Source: Lachnospiraceae bacterium FE2018 (GTDB lineage: Bacteria > Bacillota > Clostridia > Lachnospirales > Lachnospiraceae). Taken from it: DNA of 57,992 bases. The stretch covers positions 1 to 57,992 of the forward strand of contig JNKK01000016.1 of assembly GCA_000702845.1 (NCBI GenBank). The letters are read 5' to 3'. Shown here one piece after another: positions 1-8,119 of the stretch; position 1 is the first letter of the stretch, and each line of letters begins with the position of its first letter. The notes under the pieces are model-generated. The model was given only the letters and a program-made list of their open reading frames with translations. It had not been told where the DNA came from and made no database searches. The position numbers were made by a program, and so were the translations under genes.

Positions 1-2
1 CA

Positions 3-449
3 GCGTTGATCCAGACGATTCGAAACTACGAAAAAACGATGGATATCGATGACGCGATTGACGTTGCAGTTGATGAGTGTATTGAACGCGGCATTTTACA
101 GGATTTTCTTGAAGCACATAAAGCGGAGGTGAAAGAGATGTTTGCACTTGAATATCATGAAGAACTGACTATGCGGGATTTGCGTGAACAGGCAATGAAA
201 GAAGGACGCGAGATCGGGTTTGAAAAAGGACTGGCGGAAGGTCGTGCGGAAGGTCGTGCGGAAGGTCGTGCGGAAGGTCGTGCGGAAGGTCGTGCGGAAG
301 GTCGTGCGGAAGGTCAAAAGGAAGGACATGTGGAAGGTGTTTTTGTTACACTATCAAAGCTTGTAGAAGATGGAATTCTGACAATTGCGGATGCTGCCGA
401 ACGAGCAGGCGTTACGGAAGAAGCGTTTCGGAAAAAAATGTCTGTATAA
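3..449 (+). CDS. Rpn-family (PD-(D/E)XK nuclease-like transposase) protein, C-terminal part, 5' end outside window
   Basis: The reading frame is open from the first complete codon, so the gene starts before the window; the TTG at 6 is not a credible start because it lacks an SD sequence and coding continues upstream. The visible ~148 residues are the C-terminal tail typical of Rpn / PD-(D/E)XK transposase-like proteins that are numerous in Lachnospiraceae: a helical segment (IDDAIDVAVDECIERGIL, DFLEAHKAEVKEMFALEY), then a low-complexity linker of six exact GRAE units, then a short helical end. The nuclease core that would carry catalytic residues is not in view, so activity cannot be judged. 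The family is linked to recombination-promoting nuclease activity (established for Rpn); here function is inferred only from the tail. Ends just before a hairpin at 475-504. Confidence 0.7.
   Translation, partial: ALIQTIRNYEKTMDIDDAIDVAVDECIERGILQDFLEAHKAEVKEMFALEYHEELTMRDLREQAMKEGREIGFEKGLAEGRAEGRAEGRAEGRAEGRAEGRAEGQKEGHVEGVFVTLSKLVEDGILTIADAAERAGVTEEAFRKKMSV
241..312 (+). repeat. 12-bp tandem repeat, six exact copies (GRAE-coding)
   Basis: The unit GTCGTGCGGAAG occurs six times without a mismatch (241-252 to 301-312), in frame with the Rpn-family protein and encoding GRAE. The lack of synonymous drift suggests recent expansion or slippage. Variation in copy number would change the linker length without breaking the frame. 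Confidence 0.95.
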
Positions 450-474
450 TAGTATTTGAAAACACAGCCTGTAA

Positions 475-504
475 AAGCCCTCGAAGATGCTGCTTCGGGG
501 GCTT
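475..504. terminator. Bidirectional hairpin terminator
   Basis: Arms 475-486 and 493-504 form a 12-bp stem (one G-U) with a 6-nt loop. A-rich sequence lies on the left side, giving a U tract on the minus strand, and ATTTAATT on the right. It sits between the convergent ends of the Rpn-family gene (449) and the reductase gene (566), and could stop both. Confidence 0.75.
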
Positions 505-565
505 ATTTAATTCCCATGCAGGGGACATATACATTTCCGGGAGAAGACGATGTTAATGCTTCGGA

Positions 566-1312
566 TCAGGCCTGCAGGATCTCTGTCTTCCGCACAAGCA
601 GATCGTCTGACAGCAGCATTTTTTCGACAGCCTCAAAGCCGATCCGTTCAATCATCTGAGAGAAGCGCTCGCCTTTTTCTCCCCGGTCCCTGAAAAGCAG
701 GATGGCTTTTTCAATGATCTGCATGACTTCTTCTTTGTCGGTGAAGTGCCGGTCCATTGGACGGGCAATCGCGTGCTGTCTGCCCCAGCGTCCGCCGAGG
801 AATATTTTATAGCCGCCGCGCCATCCCATGATTCCGACATCATTCAGATTCGGTTTGACACAGTTGTTTGGGCATCCGCCGACGGCAATCTTAAATTTAT
901 GCGGCAGTGTCACATTATGGTATCCTTTGTAGAAGCGCTCATGGATTTCTTCGGAAATGGCATAGGTGTCGATCTGTCCGAATTTACATGTGGTTCCTTT
1001 GCAGGAGACAACCGGCCGGACTTTCGGACCGGTACCGCCGGTTTCCATGCCCGCTTCTGTGAGTGCATTGGAAAAATCCTGGATTTTTTCGTACGGGATG
1101 CCGGGCATTTCAACGGTAAGTCTTGTTGTGCAGACGACGGTTCCTGCACCGTACTGATCTGCAATGTCCGCCAGCTTCCTCAGCTGCTCAGACGTTACGC
1201 GTCCGTTTCCGGTGATAATGCGCGCGGAGAAGCAGTCTGTTCCTTTGTTGTTCAGAAATCCGAGTCCTTTCAGACGGTTCATCTCATCTGTGCTGATCGC
1301 TGTTTTTTCCAT
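566..1312 (-). CDS. Siroheme/[4Fe-4S] nitrite-sulfite reductase-like protein, small form
   Basis: About 248 residues with one ferredoxin-like half domain followed by the siroheme-4Fe4S domain of the nitrite/sulfite reductase superfamily. The four cluster cysteines are visible as CKGTTC and GCPNNC. Large assimilatory reductases have two such repeats and ~550+ residues, so this is a single-repeat small form like those often found alone in anaerobes; the physiological substrate is not known to me. An upstream in-frame ATG at 1474 is rejected: a promoter (TTGACG-17-TATAAT) spans 1446-1474, so transcription begins inside that extension, and its sequence is basic and low-complexity. ATG 1312 has AGGAAC/AGGAAAGG upstream. 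No electron-donor gene is adjacent. The leader of ~125 nt is long. Confidence 0.85.
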   Translation of the reverse strand: MEKTAISTDEMNRLKGLGFLNNKGTDCFSARIITGNGRVTSEQLRKLADIADQYGAGTVVCTTRLTVEMPGIPYEKIQDFSNALTEAGMETGGTGPKVRPVVSCKGTTCKFGQIDTYAISEEIHERFYKGYHNVTLPHKFKIAVGGCPNNCVKPNLNDVGIMGWRGGYKIFLGGRWGRQHAIARPMDRHFTDKEEVMQIIEKAILLFRDRGEKGERFSQMIERIGFEAVEKMLLSDDLLVRKTEILQA

Positions 1313-1445
1313 AGTTGCGTTCCTGATCCTTTCCTGATTTTCCTTCTGCCTGTTTTTTCTTTTCGAGGTAATATGAGATCTGCTTCCCGCTCTGGAATTC
1401 GCGGAAGAGGCTGCATTTGGTACGGTAGTTTTCTGGTGGTTCATG

Positions 1446-1474
1446 ATTATATCGCGTACACGATATAGCGTCAA
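1446..1474 (-). promoter_or_regulatory. Sigma-A promoter with embedded palindromic operator
   Basis: On the minus strand TTGACG (1474-1469), 17-bp spacer, TATAAT (1451-1446). The spacer and -10 contain a 20-bp imperfect palindrome, TATATCGCGTACACGATATA (1448-1467), with two mismatched positions around GTAC. A dimeric repressor bound here would block RNA polymerase. It controls the reductase at 566-1312. The regulator is not identifiable from the site alone. Confidence 0.85.
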
Positions 1475-1592
1475 GAATCAGAATCGGAGATGATCATGCA
1501 CACAGCAGGTGTATAATAACAATATAAGGGCTGTTTTTTGTCGCCGCGGCAGCGACCACAGCGGTCCGGACCCATGGTACGCTTGTTCATAA

Positions 1593-1889
1593 CAGACCGG
1601 GACAATTTCCGCTCTGCGGCAGAAATATAGTCCCTGGATTAAACGGGTAAGAACTCTTTTTATCAGTTTATCAGATGAGGATGTACCGCCGGATGATCTG
1701 CACGACTGGGCTGATGAGATTGTTGATCTTGCAGGATGGGTTATGAATCTCGCAGTCATTCTGGAGCGGGATCCGGATGCAGACGAGTTCTCCGGAGATG
1801 ATATATGGCTGATCAGGCATGCCGTCAGCCGCTATTATAGATCTATGGAGAAACTGAAGACACTGGAAAAAACTCCGGGATCGTGTTGA
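1593..1889 (+). pseudogene. Unrecognised acidic helical protein, possible frameshifted or start-less gene
   Basis: From 1593 to the TGA at 1887-1889 the plus strand encodes ~98 residues that read like a real protein (DEDVPPDDLHDWADEIVD, then LAGWVMNLAVILERDPDADE, ending in helices with charged residues), and the stop codon lies inside a strong terminator as expected for a gene end. There is no ATG, GTG or TTG start with an SD in this frame; an in-frame TAA lies at 1590. In the frame +1 away, ATG 1574 gives a short peptide (MVRLFITDRDNFRSAAEI) that ends at a TAG just where the open frame becomes protein-like, suggesting a frameshift near 1620. A TATAAT at 1513-1518 may be a -10. I do not recognise the family. 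Confidence 0.5.
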
Positions 1890-1911
1890 AACGAACCCGG
1901 AGTTCATTTTT
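1871..1911. terminator. Bidirectional rho-independent terminator
   Basis: A 13-bp stem (1871-1883 with 1892-1904, one mismatch) with an 8-nt loop, followed by T's on the plus strand and preceded by six A's (T's on minus). It separates the convergent small plus-strand gene and the P5C dehydrogenase. Confidence 0.9.
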
Positions 1912-3538
1912 ATGCTTCTTCCATCGACGGCCAGCGGTAATCGGTAAAAGGAAGCATATTTTCTTTGATGGACTGCGGGCTGACCCAGCGGAACATGTTT
2001 GTGATGTTGCCTGCTTTGTCGTTGGTGCCCGATCCTCTTGCGCCGCCGAAAGGCTGATGTCCGGTCAGCGCGCCTGCCGGCTTGTCGTTGATGTTCCAGT
2101 TGCCGGCGGAGTCGCGCAGTTTCCACTCGAGTTCTGCAATCTCGCTGCGGTCATGCGTGTAGATGCAGCCGGTCAGGGCATATTTGGAAGAATTCGCGCA
2201 GTGGTCGATGACTTTGTCGTACTCGTCCTTCTCGTAGACGTAAATCGAGAGAATCGGCGAGAAGAGTTCGTGGTTGAAACTCTTGTAGTTCAGTGATTTG
2301 ACCTGGATGACGGTCGGGTAGATGAAGAGTCCTTTGGTGTCATCATAGCTGCCGCAGAGCAGATCAGCGTCTTCATCATGTTTGGCAGAATCGATGTATT
2401 CTGCCGCCAGATTGAAGGCATGGCGGTCGATGACGGCGCCCATGAGGACGCGGAAATCTTTGACGTCGCCGACACGGATGGTTTTGATCTCTGCCAGCAG
2501 TTTCTCTTTGACTTCCGGCCAGAGTTTTGCCGGGATGTAGGCGCGGGAGAGAGCTGAGCATTTCTGTCCCTGATATTCGAACGCGCCGCGGATCAGACCG
2601 GTAACCAGCTCATCCACATTTGCATTTTCTGTCGCGAAGCAGTAGTCCTTGCCTCCGGTCTCGCCGACCAGACGCGGATATGCGCGGTAGTTGTCGATGT
2701 TCTCGCCGACCATTTTCCAGGTGTCGCGGAAGACGCGGGTGGATCCGGTGAAATGGAATCCGCCCAGACGCCGGTCTGTAAGGACATAATTGCTGACGTC
2801 AGAGCCGCGGGATGGCACAAAATTGATGACGCCTGCCGGAAGCCCTGCTTCCATGAAAATCTTCATGATATAGTAGCTGATCAGGACCGCGTTGGTAGAC
2901 GGCTTCCAGACAACGACGTTGCCTGCGGTTGCCGGTGCAGCCGGCAGATTTGCGCAGATAGATGCGAAGTTAAACGGCGTGACTGCGCAGACGAAGCCCT
3001 CCAGCGGGCGGTATTTCAGACGGTTCATCAGTGTCAGGTCCTGCTTCGGCTGCATATTGTAAATAGTGTCCATGTTGTAGACGTTGTAGCGCAGCAGATC
3101 GCAGACCTCGTCCGGCGCGTCGAAAGACGCCTCGTTGGCAGTTTTGCTCTGACCGAGCATGGTGACGGCCGTCAGGAAATAGCGGTATTTTGTTTCGACC
3201 AGATTGGCAGCTTTCAGAAATACGGCGTAACGCTGTTCACGCGGAAGCAGTTCCCACGCATCCTTTGCAGCCATAGCTGTCTCTATGGCTTCTTTCAGAC
3301 CTTCTTCACCGACGCGGCAGCATTCAGCCAGAAGCAGGTTATGGTCGTGCGGTGCGCGCACTTCAAAACGGTCATCAGTATAGACTTCTTTGCCGTTGAT
3401 AATGGCAGGAATGACAATCTTCTGACTGCTGACTTCTTCCAGCGCAGCCTTCAGAAGCGCGCGTTCTTCTGTGCCGGGTGCAAACGTACACGGTTTTACA
3501 TTGTCGGGATTGGGTGCCTGGTAGATGCCTGTCAACAT
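1910..3538 (-). CDS. pruA: L-glutamate gamma-semialdehyde (1-pyrroline-5-carboxylate) dehydrogenase
   Basis: 542 residues, the usual length of monofunctional P5C dehydrogenase. Aldehyde dehydrogenase fold with the general base in VGETGGKD (Glu ~293) and the catalytic thiol in GQKCSALSRAY (Cys ~327), plus the family-typical FHFTGST and HQPFGGARGSGTNDKAG motifs. Oxidises glutamate semialdehyde/P5C to glutamate with NAD+, the second step of proline catabolism. No proline dehydrogenase (putA/prodh) is adjacent; P5C could also come from arginine/ornithine. ATG 3538 has AGGAGG seven bases upstream. Divergent from the opine-dehydrogenase-family gene, with operator-like repeats in the shared intergenic region, suggesting co-regulation. 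Confidence 0.93.
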   Translation of the reverse strand: MLTGIYQAPNPDNVKPCTFAPGTEERALLKAALEEVSSQKIVIPAIINGKEVYTDDRFEVRAPHDHNLLLAECCRVGEEGLKEAIETAMAAKDAWELLPREQRYAVFLKAANLVETKYRYFLTAVTMLGQSKTANEASFDAPDEVCDLLRYNVYNMDTIYNMQPKQDLTLMNRLKYRPLEGFVCAVTPFNFASICANLPAAPATAGNVVVWKPSTNAVLISYYIMKIFMEAGLPAGVINFVPSRGSDVSNYVLTDRRLGGFHFTGSTRVFRDTWKMVGENIDNYRAYPRLVGETGGKDYCFATENANVDELVTGLIRGAFEYQGQKCSALSRAYIPAKLWPEVKEKLLAEIKTIRVGDVKDFRVLMGAVIDRHAFNLAAEYIDSAKHDEDADLLCGSYDDTKGLFIYPTVIQVKSLNYKSFNHELFSPILSIYVYEKDEYDKVIDHCANSSKYALTGCIYTHDRSEIAELEWKLRDSAGNWNINDKPAGALTGHQPFGGARGSGTNDKAGNITNMFRWVSPQSIKENMLPFTDYRWPSMEEA

Positions 3539-3599
3539 ATCATAACCTCCTTCACCGGACTGCTGACAGTCCGTTTTATTACATGGCGTTCATAGTTCT

Positions 3600-3652
3600 G
3601 CCCCTGATATTAGCCCCTGATATTATTCACATTATGCATATTCTGTGAATAA
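3600..3652. promoter_or_regulatory. Tandem 13-bp repeat and 9-12-9 inverted repeat in divergent promoter region
   Basis: GCCCCTGATATTA is repeated exactly at 3600-3612 and 3613-3625. Overlapping its end is a perfect inverted repeat, TTATTCACA (3623-3631) and TGTGAATAA (3644-3652), centred on ATGCAT. Further down TGCAAG-ATAA-CTTGCA (about 3675-3690) and several ATGCAA words occur, then TATAAT at 3735-3740 before the plus-strand gene. The layout suggests a dimeric regulator controlling pruA and/or the opine-type dehydrogenase; no regulator gene is adjacent. Confidence 0.6.
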
Positions 3653-3786
3653 AAGTAAATAATACTGAATTTAATGCAAGATAACTTGCAAATTATACCA
3701 GAGATTATGCAAAAGGAATGGCAAGGATTCTCCGTATAATGCAAATGGATTCTTATCTTTACTGACAAATATGGAGGGTACTGAAA

Positions 3787-5031
3787 ATGGCAGATATGTC
3801 TTATCTTAAGGATATGCCGATTGCCGTTCTGGGCGGCGGTGCGGTCGGCAAAACGATCGCGGCGGATTCAAAGCTGGGCGGCGCCAAGGATGTGCGCCTG
3901 TTTGACGTCATGCCGTTCGCCGAGAAATCACTGGCAAATCTGGAGAAAACAGGCATTCTTCTGGATGGCGTGCAGCACAACCGGGACAGCTTCGAGCGCT
4001 CCGGCAAGGCTTTTATTGACGTGATCACATCTGATATTGAAAAGGCAGTCAAAGGGGCCGGCATTATCGTTGTTTCCTGTGGTTCCTGGGGACATGAGCC
4101 GATTTTTGAACAGCTGATACCGCATCTGGAAGACGGACAGGTCATCATGGTGTTTGCAGACAACTTCGGATGCCTGCTTCTGCGCAAAATGATGCGTGAG
4201 GCAAACTGCACAAAGAAGGTCATCATCGGCGGATGGTCATCGGCACCGTACGGAACCCGCATTGAAAATATTAACGGATATAATTTCCCGCATGTCGGCG
4301 TAAAATACCGTGCAATTACACTGCGCGGCGCAGCACTGCCGAACAGCGACACACCGGCATTTCTGGAAGCTTCCAGATATCTTCCGGCTATGGATGCCGT
4401 AACGCAGGGTGACGGACCGGCAGAGGGAAAGACCATTCTGGATATTGATTTTGCGAATGTCAATCCGGTCATTCACGTGCCGGCAACGATTCTCGGTGTC
4501 TCAACAATGGAGAACTGGGGCGTTATTTTCTGCGGACACGACAGGACCACTTATTCCATGTATTCTCACGGACTCTGCCCGTCTATCTGCGAGACACAGT
4601 ACGCGTTTTACAATGAGGAAATTGCGCTGGCAGAGGCAATTGGCGTCGGAATTCCGAAGTACAAAAAGCAGATGTTCTTCTCCAGAAGATCCGTGCTGAC
4701 ACAGGAGTACATGGGACTGGACAAAGACGGCAACGACAACGTCGTATTCCCGCTGGACGCGCCTTCCAATGAAGGAAATACGGGTCCGAACAGCATTCAT
4801 CACCGCTATCTGACAGAAGATGTGCCGATCGGCTGCAAGATTTATCATGACCTCGGCGTGCAGTATGGCGTACCGACGCCGATTATTGATTCCATGATCA
4901 CACTCGCCGGCGCATTCCATCAGAAGAACTTCTTTGAAACCAGCAAATACACGCTGGCATATCTGGGCATCGACAACATGCCGAAGGAAGAACTGCTTGC
5001 ATACCTGAACGAAGGAACGTATAATAGATAA
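3787..5031 (+). CDS. NAD(P)-dependent opine (octopine/nopaline) dehydrogenase family protein
   Basis: 414 residues. The N-terminus is a Rossmann fold (AVLGGGAVGKTIAADSKLGG), followed by an all-helical C-terminal half with the conserved-looking HVPATILGVSTMENWG and SIHHRYLTEDVPIGC segments of opine dehydrogenases, where a His-Asp pair is catalytic in characterised members. Members oxidise or form N-(carboxyalkyl) amino acids (opines). Lying divergently beside P5C dehydrogenase suggests a role in amino-acid salvage, e.g. releasing arginine, ornithine or glutamate derivatives that P5C dehydrogenase then uses; that is inference. Good SD (GGAGGG) before ATG 3787. No transporter neighbours. Confidence 0.8.
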   Translation: MADMSYLKDMPIAVLGGGAVGKTIAADSKLGGAKDVRLFDVMPFAEKSLANLEKTGILLDGVQHNRDSFERSGKAFIDVITSDIEKAVKGAGIIVVSCGSWGHEPIFEQLIPHLEDGQVIMVFADNFGCLLLRKMMREANCTKKVIIGGWSSAPYGTRIENINGYNFPHVGVKYRAITLRGAALPNSDTPAFLEASRYLPAMDAVTQGDGPAEGKTILDIDFANVNPVIHVPATILGVSTMENWGVIFCGHDRTTYSMYSHGLCPSICETQYAFYNEEIALAEAIGVGIPKYKKQMFFSRRSVLTQEYMGLDKDGNDNVVFPLDAPSNEGNTGPNSIHHRYLTEDVPIGCKIYHDLGVQYGVPTPIIDSMITLAGAFHQKNFFETSKYTLAYLGIDNMPKEELLAYLNEGTYNR

Positions 5032-5067
5032 AACTATGTAAACGAATTTCGGGAATCTGCAGGCAAT

Positions 5068-5682
5068 ATGAAATATCAGGTTCGGGTAACAGGTACAAAA
5101 AACAGAAATGTGAGAAGCGCGTGGTTCCGTCTCAGACGGTTCGGGCTTCGCAAAGACCGCTTCGGCGGCTACGCGGGGACGGTGCCTTCCAGAAGAAAAC
5201 TGGAGAAGCTTCGCGCGTTCTGTGAACGGAAACAGTTGTATTTCCGGATCAACAATGCCTATGGCAAGCGGAGCGGCTCCTACAGGAGCCGCTTTTTTGC
5301 GTCGCACAAACCGGTATTTTTCGGCTGTTATTTCTGCGCGTACTGCGGAAAGCTGCTGCCAAAGAGCAGAGTGAGTGTTGACCACCTGTATCCGGTGGGA
5401 AGTGCTTACAAAGATCCTGAGATGCAGAAGTTTCTGAAAAAGCAGCATCTGTCAGGGATTAACGATCCGAAGAATCTGGTGCCGGCCTGCAGACGCTGCA
5501 ACCAGGAAAAGGGCAAAAAAATGGACGGCTGGATCCGGAAGGGCCGGATCGGCCGTCATCAGTGGATCTGGCTGCTGCATCACGCGCTGCGGATCACAGG
5601 TTTGATCCTGCTGATCCTGGCCGCGGTATACGCGGCGCTGTATTTTTCGCCCTGGAATCTGACAAATCTGTTCCTTAAATAA
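5068..5682 (+). CDS. HNH endonuclease-domain protein with C-terminal membrane anchor
   Basis: 204 residues. The basic N-terminus (~1-85) is arginine/lysine rich. An HNH domain follows: CAYCG (Cys 90, 93), the catalytic VDHLYP (Asp-His 105-106), NLVPACRRCNQEKG (Asn 136, Cys 141, 144), so the zinc knuckles and catalytic His are intact. A single hydrophobic helix at ~174-193 is near the C-terminus. HNH proteins are normally soluble, so a membrane anchor is odd and suggests action on DNA or RNA at the membrane. ATG 5068 lacks a strong SD (only GGGAATC/AGGC). It lies 36 nt after the opine dehydrogenase without a terminator, so it may be co-transcribed. Confidence 0.75.
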   Translation: MKYQVRVTGTKNRNVRSAWFRLRRFGLRKDRFGGYAGTVPSRRKLEKLRAFCERKQLYFRINNAYGKRSGSYRSRFFASHKPVFFGCYFCAYCGKLLPKSRVSVDHLYPVGSAYKDPEMQKFLKKQHLSGINDPKNLVPACRRCNQEKGKKMDGWIRKGRIGRHQWIWLLHHALRITGLILLILAAVYAALYFSPWNLTNLFLK

Positions 5683-5685
5683 CAG

Positions 5686-5711
5686 AAAAGACTGCCGCAC
5701 ACGCGACAGCC
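5686..5711 (-). terminator. Rho-independent terminator for the secreted SH3b/3D gene
   Basis: On the minus strand a 9-bp stem (two G-U pairs, 5711-5703 with 5698-5690) with a 4-nt loop is followed by TTTT. The pairs are mismatches when read on the plus strand, so it is directed at the minus gene. Confidence 0.75.
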
Positions 5712-5730
5712 TTTTTCATTTCTTTTCAGA

Positions 5731-6438
5731 TTACCATTCAACTGCGATATCAAGCTGGTTCGGATTGGAATAAGCAAATCCGCCGGTATCGCATACGATG
5801 CAGGTACCAAGAGAACTCTCTACGAGAGAACCGCGCGGGTGTACATCCAGATTTGCGGCGCACATGATATAGTCGCCGAGCATCTTGACACCGTCCTCAC
5901 GAACCCAGTAATCATCTGTGTTGCCCATGTTCCGCATGATATTGACAACACCGTTCATGTTCAGGTTGTAATAGGTTTCCTTTCCGCTCGGACCCTGTAC
6001 GGTACCATTGCTGCGGTTCAGGACCGGACCGTTCCAGGTGCTTTCGGCAGTTTCCTCAGAAGACGCATCTGTTTCTTCTGCATCTTCCTGCTCTGCGTCA
6101 GCATCTTCCGCAGAAGTCTCTTCGGAATCATCATAGGACTCTGCATCCTCGTCGTCATCAGATTCTCCATATATGTCAATATACTCCCCGTTGACATATG
6201 CGGTTTCACCGTTGTATGAAATCTCGTACCATCCGTTATCAAGAATATCTGTTACCGCGACCTCATCTGTCTCGGCAAGATCACCGATGATTTCGTCATC
6301 CGCGGATTCGCCTGCACGGACATTGAGTGCGTATGCATTAACCTGACCGTAAACTGTATCGTCTGCGAGAACCGGGATGGCTGTGAACATGGAGACTGCG
6401 AGCGCAGTGCTCAGTGTCAACAGTGTTCCTTTTCGCAT
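5731..6438 (-). CDS. Secreted SH3b-3D domain protein (cell-wall associated)
   Basis: 235 residues. A signal peptide ends near VLA-DD (residues 1-25). Then an SH3b domain (~28-90: YALNVRAGESADDEIIGDL...NGWYEISYNGETAYVNGEYI), a very acidic linker (~91-135) and a C-terminal 3D-like double-psi barrel (DYIMCAANLDVHPRGSLVESSLG...CDTGGFAYSNPNQLDIAVEW) with the conserved aspartates of the 3D/RlpA-MltA-like group. Such proteins bind or cleave peptidoglycan; the exact activity is unknown. Driven by a perfect consensus promoter and followed by its own terminator, so monocistronic. Strong AGGAGG SD before ATG 6438. Confidence 0.85.
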   Translation of the reverse strand: MRKGTLLTLSTALAVSMFTAIPVLADDTVYGQVNAYALNVRAGESADDEIIGDLAETDEVAVTDILDNGWYEISYNGETAYVNGEYIDIYGESDDDEDAESYDDSEETSAEDADAEQEDAEETDASSEETAESTWNGPVLNRSNGTVQGPSGKETYYNLNMNGVVNIMRNMGNTDDYWVREDGVKMLGDYIMCAANLDVHPRGSLVESSLGTCIVCDTGGFAYSNPNQLDIAVEW

Positions 6439-6505
6439 GATTAATAACCTCCTTAAAAATCCCTTTCAAAAATGTTACAAAATTGTTTCAAGTTGTTACG
6501 GTCGC

Positions 6506-6534
6506 ATTATAAGAATAAATCAATCCTATGTCAA
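6506..6534 (-). promoter_or_regulatory. Consensus sigma-A promoter of the SH3b-3D gene
   Basis: Minus strand TTGACA (6534-6529), exactly 17 bp, TATAAT (6511-6506): both hexamers match the consensus fully. It predicts strong constitutive expression with a ~60-nt leader. Confidence 0.92.
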
Positions 6535-6808
6535 ATCTCATCTGCTTCTGCGTTAGCGGGAATTTGTAGTAGATTATGCACAAAACAATGACAGAATATG
6601 AAAAAAATAAGCGCATATTAAACAATGAACGTGTGCCTGTTCATGGGGTTTGATGGTTCGATGTGGCAAAAACAGGGTATTTTATTGGTAATATTGCACA
6701 AAGTTTTTGCCCTTCTGACGGGAACGGTGTGGAATAAAAGGATATCATGGTATGATAAAGGCAGTATGATCGTGTTATTTATTTGTTATGTAAAACAAGG
6801 GGCAAATT
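6535..6808. other. Intergenic region before proA
   Basis: AT-rich, no convincing gene. A plus-strand open frame at 6625-6918 runs into proA in another frame and lacks an SD. Possible -10 words for proA are TATGAT near 6751 and GGAATAAA near 6731, but neither has a good -35. No riboswitch or T-box motif was recognised. Confidence 0.5.
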
Positions 6809-8113
6809 ATGAAAATCAGGGAAGAAGCGCGCGCAATGAAACTTGCTGCGCCGAAGCTGGCGGCTTCAACACAGGAACAGAGAAATGCCGCACTGGCGGC
6901 TGTAGCTGCCGCACTTGATGCGAAGCGCGAGGAGATTTTTGCTGCGAACCACGCAGATATGGATGCGGCAGAGCTTAGCGGCGTATCGGGTGCTGTCATG
7001 AAACGTCTGAAATTTGATGCCGGAAAACTGGAAGATGTAATCAAAGGCATTCACCAGCTGATAACACTTCCGGACCCGCTGGGCCGGATAACACTGGAGC
7101 GTGAGCTGGATGAAGGACTGGTGCTTCGCCGCGTCACGGTTCCGATCGGCGTGATCGGCGTTATTTTTGAAGCCAGGCCGGATGCGCTGGTGCAGATATC
7201 AACCCTCTGTATCAAGAGCGGCAACTGTGCCATCCTGAAAGGCGGAAAAGAGACGGCCCGCACGAACCGTATTCTGTTTGAGACCATCCACACGGCAGCA
7301 GCAGAAGCAGGGCTCCCGGCAGAATGCCTGCTACAGGCAGAACTGCACAACGAAATCGATGAGCTGCTGTCCTGCGATAAGGATGTGGATCTGCTGATTC
7401 CCCGGGGATCGAATGCATTTGTGCAGTATATTATGAACAATACGAAGATTCCGGTAATGGGACATGCAGATGGCGTCTGCCACATTTACGTGGATCAGGA
7501 TGCGGATGAATCCATTGCCATTCCGGTTCTGCTGGACGCAAAGACGCAGTATACGGCTGCATGCAACGCAGTGGAGACTATTCTGGTACATCGCGGGATT
7601 GCGGAGACATTTCTGCCAAAACTGGCAGCGGCTTTCCGTGAGGCGGGAATCCGGCTGCGCGGCACAGAAGAGGCTGGCGGACTGATGACCGGGGGAGATA
7701 CGGCCGCACCGGAAGCGTTTGAAATCATGCAGGAAGATGAATTCCACAGGGAATATCTGGAACTCATCGCTTCTGTGCGCGTTGTGAACGGGGTGGAAGA
7801 AGCAGTTGAACACATCAACCGGTTTGGTTCTCATCACACGGACGCAATCATTACGGATAATGATGCCGCTGCATCCTACTTCATGCAGATGGTGGATTCG
7901 GCAGGTGTGTACCGGAACTGCTCCACACGCTTTGCAGACGGATTCCGCTATGGATTCGGCGCGGAAGTCGGTATCAGCACGAGCAAACTCCATGCCAGAG
8001 GACCTGTGGGACTGGAGGGACTTGTCACTTATAAATATGAAATAACCGGCGCCGGACATATTGTCGGAGATTATGCATCCGGAAGGCGTCAGTTTCACTT
8101 CAGGGATCTTTAA
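6809..8113 (+). CDS. proA: Gamma-glutamyl phosphate reductase
   Basis: 434 residues, full family length. Reduces gamma-glutamyl phosphate to glutamate semialdehyde with NADPH in proline synthesis. Visible family motifs: VPIGVIGVIFEARPD (~111-125), GNCAILKGGKE, the catalytic cysteine in TAACNAVETILVH (Cys ~252), and the C-terminal TSKLHARGPVGLEGLVTYKY. AAGGGG stands before ATG 6809. The usual partner proB (glutamate 5-kinase) is not next to it, and proC is absent from the window. It is followed after 6 nt by the Fic gene whose SD overlaps the proA stop, so the two are translationally linked. With pruA it places both directions of glutamate-P5C chemistry within 5 kb. Confidence 0.95.
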   Translation: MKIREEARAMKLAAPKLAASTQEQRNAALAAVAAALDAKREEIFAANHADMDAAELSGVSGAVMKRLKFDAGKLEDVIKGIHQLITLPDPLGRITLERELDEGLVLRRVTVPIGVIGVIFEARPDALVQISTLCIKSGNCAILKGGKETARTNRILFETIHTAAAEAGLPAECLLQAELHNEIDELLSCDKDVDLLIPRGSNAFVQYIMNNTKIPVMGHADGVCHIYVDQDADESIAIPVLLDAKTQYTAACNAVETILVHRGIAETFLPKLAAAFREAGIRLRGTEEAGGLMTGGDTAAPEAFEIMQEDEFHREYLELIASVRVVNGVEEAVEHINRFGSHHTDAIITDNDAAASYFMQMVDSAGVYRNCSTRFADGFRYGFGAEVGISTSKLHARGPVGLEGLVTYKYEITGAGHIVGDYASGRRQFHFRDL

Positions 8114-8119
8114 GGAACG

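Noticed and set aside
241-312. Tandem 12-bp repeat considered as a CRISPR-like array
   Set aside because: No spacers; it is in-frame coding repeat (GRAE).
6625-6918. Plus-strand open frame before proA
   Set aside because: No SD and overlaps the confident proA start in another frame.
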